DNA of 64,000 bases, from positions 682,001 to 746,000 of the forward strand of contig NZ_RQWJ01000002.1 of assembly GCF_003934285.1 (NCBI RefSeq), read 5' to 3'. Shown here in pieces: positions 61,340 to 64,000 of this stretch. Made by a program: the position numbers and the translations under genes. The notes below the pieces were generated by a model. That model was not told the DNA's origin, ran no database searches, and saw nothing but the letters and a program-made list of their open reading frames with translations. Source of the stretch: Brevundimonas fluminis. Lineage in GTDB: Bacteria > Pseudomonadota > Alphaproteobacteria > Caulobacterales > Caulobacteraceae. Numbering within the stretch: the stretch's first letter is position 1; each line of letters begins with the position of its first letter.

Positions 61340-61885
61340 TCACCCCATCGCCACCGTCGCCGCCCGCTCGCCGCCCGGAGTCTCGGCCACGTCCAGCAGG
61401 CGGATGCGGAACACCAGCACCGCATTTCCCGGGATGACCGGCGGGGATCCCCGTTCGCCGTAACCCAGCGTCGGCGGGACGTAGACGATCCACTCGTCTC
61501 CGGGCCGCATCAGCTGCAGCGCCTCGGTCCACGCCGGGATGATGTTGCCGGCCGGCTGGCCTTCCGGCGTCGTGACGAAGGGCAGGTCGCGGGTGAACGA
61601 GCTGTCGAAGACCTCTCCGTTGGTCAGGGCTCCCTCGTAGTGCACGCGGACCAGATCGTTCCGGTCCGGCTGAAGGCCGGAGTTCGGGCCGCTTTCCAGC
61701 ACCTTGTACTGCAGGCCCGATTCCAGCGTGACCACGCCCTCGGCGCGGGCGTTCGATTTCAGAAAGAACTCTGCGGCGCGCAAGGCCTCGGCGTCGGCGC
61801 CGCCCGCGTCCTCGGCGCCCGCGCCGCACCCCGCAAGCGTCAGCGCGAGCGCGGCCGCCGTGAGAACCTTACCGCCGAAGGGCAT
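61340..61885 (-). CDS. FKBP-type peptidyl-prolyl isomerase lipoprotein
   Basis: A 181-residue exported FKBP. A signal peptide with lipobox LAGC near residue 19 leads into a spacer and the FKBP fold: LQYKVLESG, VRVHYEGALTNGEVFDSSF, IIPAWTEALQLMRPGDEWIVYVPPTLGYGERG and VIPGNAVLVFRIRLLDV. It speeds proline isomerisation in periplasmic or surface proteins. ATG 61885 is picked, having GGAG seven bases upstream, so the gene start lies 17 bases inside the end of the upstream gene. Confidence 0.9.
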   Translation of the reverse strand: MPFGGKVLTAAALALTLAGCGAGAEDAGGADAEALRAAEFFLKSNARAEGVVTLESGLQYKVLESGPNSGLQPDRNDLVRVHYEGALTNGEVFDSSFTRDLPFVTTPEGQPAGNIIPAWTEALQLMRPGDEWIVYVPPTLGYGERGSPPVIPGNAVLVFRIRLLDVAETPGGERAATVAMG

Positions 61886-63068
61886 AGCCATGCTCCACCA
61901 GAGAATCGCCGATCTCCTCGGCATGCGCCCCGTCGCGCGTTTCCACCAGGATGTCGAATTCCGCGCCCTTGGCAGGCACGTCCAGCGACAGGCGATCGTG
62001 GACGATCTCGATGATGTTGCCGCCCAGTTCGCCGATGATCCCGGCCATGCGGGACATCATGCCGGGCCGGTCGTCGCCGATGATCCGGTACATGACCAGC
62101 CGGCGCTCGCGCACCAGTTCGCGGTTCAGCACCACGGCCAGCATGCGGGCGTCGATGTTGCCGCCGCACAGAACCAGCCCGACCTTCATCCCGCGGAACT
62201 TGTCCGGATGTGCCAGCAGCGCCGCAAGCCCGCCGGCGCCCGCGCCCTCGGCCACAGTCTTCTCCAGCGTCGCGAAGAAGGCCACGCCGCGCTCGAAGTC
62301 GGCCTCCTCGCAGACCAGCACCTCCTCGATCAGCGGCTCGGCGATGGCGTAGGGGATGTCGCCCACGGCCTTGATGGCGATGCCCTCGGCGATCGTCTGC
62401 CCGCCGCACTTCGGTTTCAGGCCCTGACGCCGCATGGAGAACGACGGATACATCGCCGCCTCCACGCCGAAGATGCGGACGTCCGGCTTCAACGCCTTGG
62501 CGGCGACCGAGGACCCGGCGATCAGCCCACCGCCCCCGATCGGGATGACCAGCGCCTCCAGCTCCGGCGCGTCCTCCATGAACTCGAGCCCGCACACGCC
62601 TTGCCCGGCCACGATGCCGGCGTCGTCGAAGGCCGAGACGAAGACGAAGCCCTCCTCATCGCGCAGGCGATGCGCCTCCTCGGTCGACCCGGAGAAGTCG
62701 AGCCCCTTGATCACGACCTTGGCCCCGTGCCGCCGAGTGCCCTCGATCTTCACGAAGGGCGTGCCCTCGGGCATCACGATCGTCACCGGCACGCCCAGCC
62801 TCGCGCCGTGATAGGCCAGCGCCTGGGCGTGATTTCCCGCGCTGGCGGCCACGACGCCGCGCCTGCGTTCGTCCGGGCTCAGCAGCGACAGACGGTTAAG
62901 CGCCCCCCGCTCCTTGAAGCTGCCCGTGTAATGAAGATTGTCGAACTTCACCCACACCTCGGCGCCGGTCAGCTCCGAAAGCTTGCGCGAATGCCGCACC
63001 GGCGTGCGGTCCACCTGCCCGGCGATGCGGTCGCGGGCGTCGAGGATGTCCTGAAAGGTGACCTGCAT
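61869..63068 (-). CDS. ilvA: Threonine ammonia-lyase
   Basis: A 399-residue PLP enzyme converting threonine to 2-oxobutyrate, feeding isoleucine synthesis. The PLP lysine is in HYTGSFKERGALNRL; ASAGNHAQALAYHGARLGVP, IGGGGLIAG and GGNIDARML are also diagnostic. The C-terminus has a single ACT domain (RLVMYRIIGDDRPGMMSRMAGIIGELGGNIIEIVHDRL), the form common in Alphaproteobacteria. It overlaps the FKBP gene by 17 bp. Serine dehydratase activity is possible. Confidence 0.93.
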   Translation of the reverse strand: MQVTFQDILDARDRIAGQVDRTPVRHSRKLSELTGAEVWVKFDNLHYTGSFKERGALNRLSLLSPDERRRGVVAASAGNHAQALAYHGARLGVPVTIVMPEGTPFVKIEGTRRHGAKVVIKGLDFSGSTEEAHRLRDEEGFVFVSAFDDAGIVAGQGVCGLEFMEDAPELEALVIPIGGGGLIAGSSVAAKALKPDVRIFGVEAAMYPSFSMRRQGLKPKCGGQTIAEGIAIKAVGDIPYAIAEPLIEEVLVCEEADFERGVAFFATLEKTVAEGAGAGGLAALLAHPDKFRGMKVGLVLCGGNIDARMLAVVLNRELVRERRLVMYRIIGDDRPGMMSRMAGIIGELGGNIIEIVHDRLSLDVPAKGAEFDILVETRDGAHAEEIGDSLVEHGYALRR

Positions 63069-63213
63069 GGGCTCCCCGGGGCGTTTCCGCCGGGGTTCGG
63101 CCCCCGGTCGTTCACCGCCTTTTGACGCGCGGTCGATCCGGCCGCAACCTTGACCTTGGCGACCGCGTTGGGACTCATGTCGGCAGTCCCCGAAGTCTGT
63201 CCGGAGTTCCGCC

Positions 63214-63738
63214 ATGTCCCGCCGCTCGCCCGTCCTTTTCACGCTCGCCGTTGCCGCGGCCGCGCTGACGGCGGCGGCCTGCGCCCCGACGACCGGCGGC
63301 CCCGGCTTGCCGATCCCCGTCGAGGACGACTCGTTCGACCCGTCGGACTTCGCCTGGTCGACCCATTCCGGATCCAGCTCGATCGACGGCCGCGTCGACT
63401 ATCGTCCGGGTGGCGTGGCCTACCGCTGCTCGGGGTCCGTCGGCCTGGTGCCGGACACGCCCTACACGCGCTCGCGCTTCCGCGTGCTCTACGGCTCCAC
63501 CGACCGGGCCGCCGTGCCGGAGGAGGTCGTGCGCGCGCGCAACGTGCCGGATCCGAACGCCGACTACCGCGCCTTCACCCGCTCGGACGCCTGTTCCGAC
63601 AACCGCTTCGACTTCGCCGGCCTGCCCGACGGCAGCTGGTTCCTCATCGTGCCCGTGTCGGGCGCCGACGGTGGCCGCATGGTGCTGATGCGCCGCGTCG
63701 TGACCCGCGGCGGCCCGATCAGCGTGTCCCTCAACTAG
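63214..63738 (+). CDS. Lipoprotein of unknown function
   Basis: A 174-residue predicted lipoprotein (AAAC around residue 23). Mature part: a 30-residue acidic spacer, then a small domain with FAWSTHSGSSSIDGRVDYRPGGVAYRCSGSVGLVPDTPYTRSRFRVLYGS and SDACSDNRFDFAGLPDGSWFLIVPV, a beta-sandwich-like pattern reminiscent of Cna-B/carboxypeptidase regulatory domains. Two cysteines may pair. Function unknown. It is divergent from ilvA and 20 bp before another exported gene. Confidence 0.68.
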   Translation: MSRRSPVLFTLAVAAAALTAAACAPTTGGPGLPIPVEDDSFDPSDFAWSTHSGSSSIDGRVDYRPGGVAYRCSGSVGLVPDTPYTRSRFRVLYGSTDRAAVPEEVVRARNVPDPNADYRAFTRSDACSDNRFDFAGLPDGSWFLIVPVSGADGGRMVLMRRVVTRGGPISVSLN

Positions 63739-63758
63739 GCCTTCCAGGAGCCCGTCCC

Positions 63759-64000
63759 ATGAAGTCGTTCGCCGTCGCCTTCGCCGCCGCCGGCTTCATG
63801 CTCGCGGCGGGCTCCGCCACCCCAATGCCGGCAAATGCCCAGGTCATCGCCGGCTGGAACACCGCCGGCCAGTGGGACCGGGGCGGCGACTACCGCTGCG
63901 ACGCCTATTGGGACGCGAACCGCACTGACTGCGACGCCGCCTGGCGCACGCCGCGCGGCGGCGCCCGGTACGACTATCGGGGCCGTGGTCACGGTTACGG
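63759..64000 (+). CDS. Exported Gly/Arg/Tyr-rich protein (partial)
   Basis: The 3' end runs off the window; 80 codons are visible. Signal peptide MKSFAVAFAAAGFMLAAGS... ANAQ, then WNTAGQWDRGGDYRCDAYWDANRTDCDAAWRTPRGGARYDYRGRGHGYG, with three cysteines and many aromatic and Gly/Arg residues. AGGAG lies eight bases upstream of the ATG. Resembles secreted Gly/Tyr-rich proteins; not recognised. Confidence 0.6.
   Translation, partial: MKSFAVAFAAAGFMLAAGSATPMPANAQVIAGWNTAGQWDRGGDYRCDAYWDANRTDCDAAWRTPRGGARYDYRGRGHGY

Overview
The window is very GC-rich chromosomal DNA (roughly 65-70% by eye) from an alphaproteobacterium. It most likely belongs to the Caulobacteraceae, with Brevundimonas the best guess. 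Pointers to this are the rpsA-ihfB pair, motA without motB, tandem DUF6491 lipoproteins, a FYDLN-acid (TIGR02300) protein, hsp20 followed by DUF1150, the rnd-lptCAB-rpoN-hpf-ptsN block, and a MerR-type HTH fused to a citrate-synthase-like protein. The genus is inferred from gene content and was not checked by alignment. I see no phage, insertion sequence, integrase, CRISPR array, toxin-antitoxin pair or biosynthetic cluster. This is dense housekeeping DNA with many 1-4 bp gene overlaps (ATGA, GTGA, TGATG).

Layout. 1-4.0 kb: the end of a methylmalonyl-CoA mutase gene, the tRNA-modification gene mnmC with two DUF6491 lipoproteins, then three low-complexity lipoproteins. 4.1-13.8 kb: motA, a very-long-chain acyl-CoA synthetase, a sorbosone-dehydrogenase-like lipoprotein with a lipocalin, a DUF1206 membrane protein, and a two-gene ABC exporter. 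13.9-17.8 kb: an ArsR-SRPBCC-GST operon whose end overlaps a convergent sirtuin gene, a TonB-like protein and an OmpA-type lipoprotein. 17.8-21.6 kb: a glutathione-dependent formaldehyde detoxification cluster (frmA, two VOC proteins, an unknown membrane-anchored protein, S-formylglutathione hydrolase). 21.7-27.8 kb: Mn-type superoxide dismutase, an MBL-fold lipoprotein, rpsD, a thioesterase, monothiol glutaredoxin, a flavodoxin-fold oxidoreductase, a degenerate aldo/keto reductase and BolA.

27.9-35.9 kb: a GNAT, an asparaginase-type amidase, a REPIN-like repeat, radC, an M28 peptidase, map, a CinA-type protein, a Tat-exported isomerase-fold protein and a DEAD-box helicase. 36-46.5 kb: a TonB-dependent receptor, a POT peptide transporter with an unusual periplasmic insertion, mscL, ihfB, rpsA, cmk, aroA, the FYDLN protein and tRNA-Ala(GGC). 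46.6-55.8 kb: copC/copD, a Sel1-repeat protein, DoxX, hsp20 behind a good heat-shock-type promoter, DUF1150, then ptsN, hpf, rpoN, lptB, lptA, lptC, rnd and tRNA-Leu(CAG). 55.9-64 kb: an NDUFA9-like reductase, uppP, the HTH/citrate-synthase-like protein, a CDF-like membrane protein, a second GST, queG, an FKBP lipoprotein, threonine ammonia-lyase and two exported proteins of unknown function.

No obviously new multi-gene system stands out. The most interesting items are three enzyme-like proteins that have lost family-defining residues: a citrate-synthase homologue with a DNA-binding domain, an aldo/keto reductase without its catalytic tetrad, and a sirtuin without its zinc cysteines. Next come a perfect inverted repeat that would bury the frmA ribosome-binding site, the POT transporter insertion, and two families of intergenic palindromic repeats.
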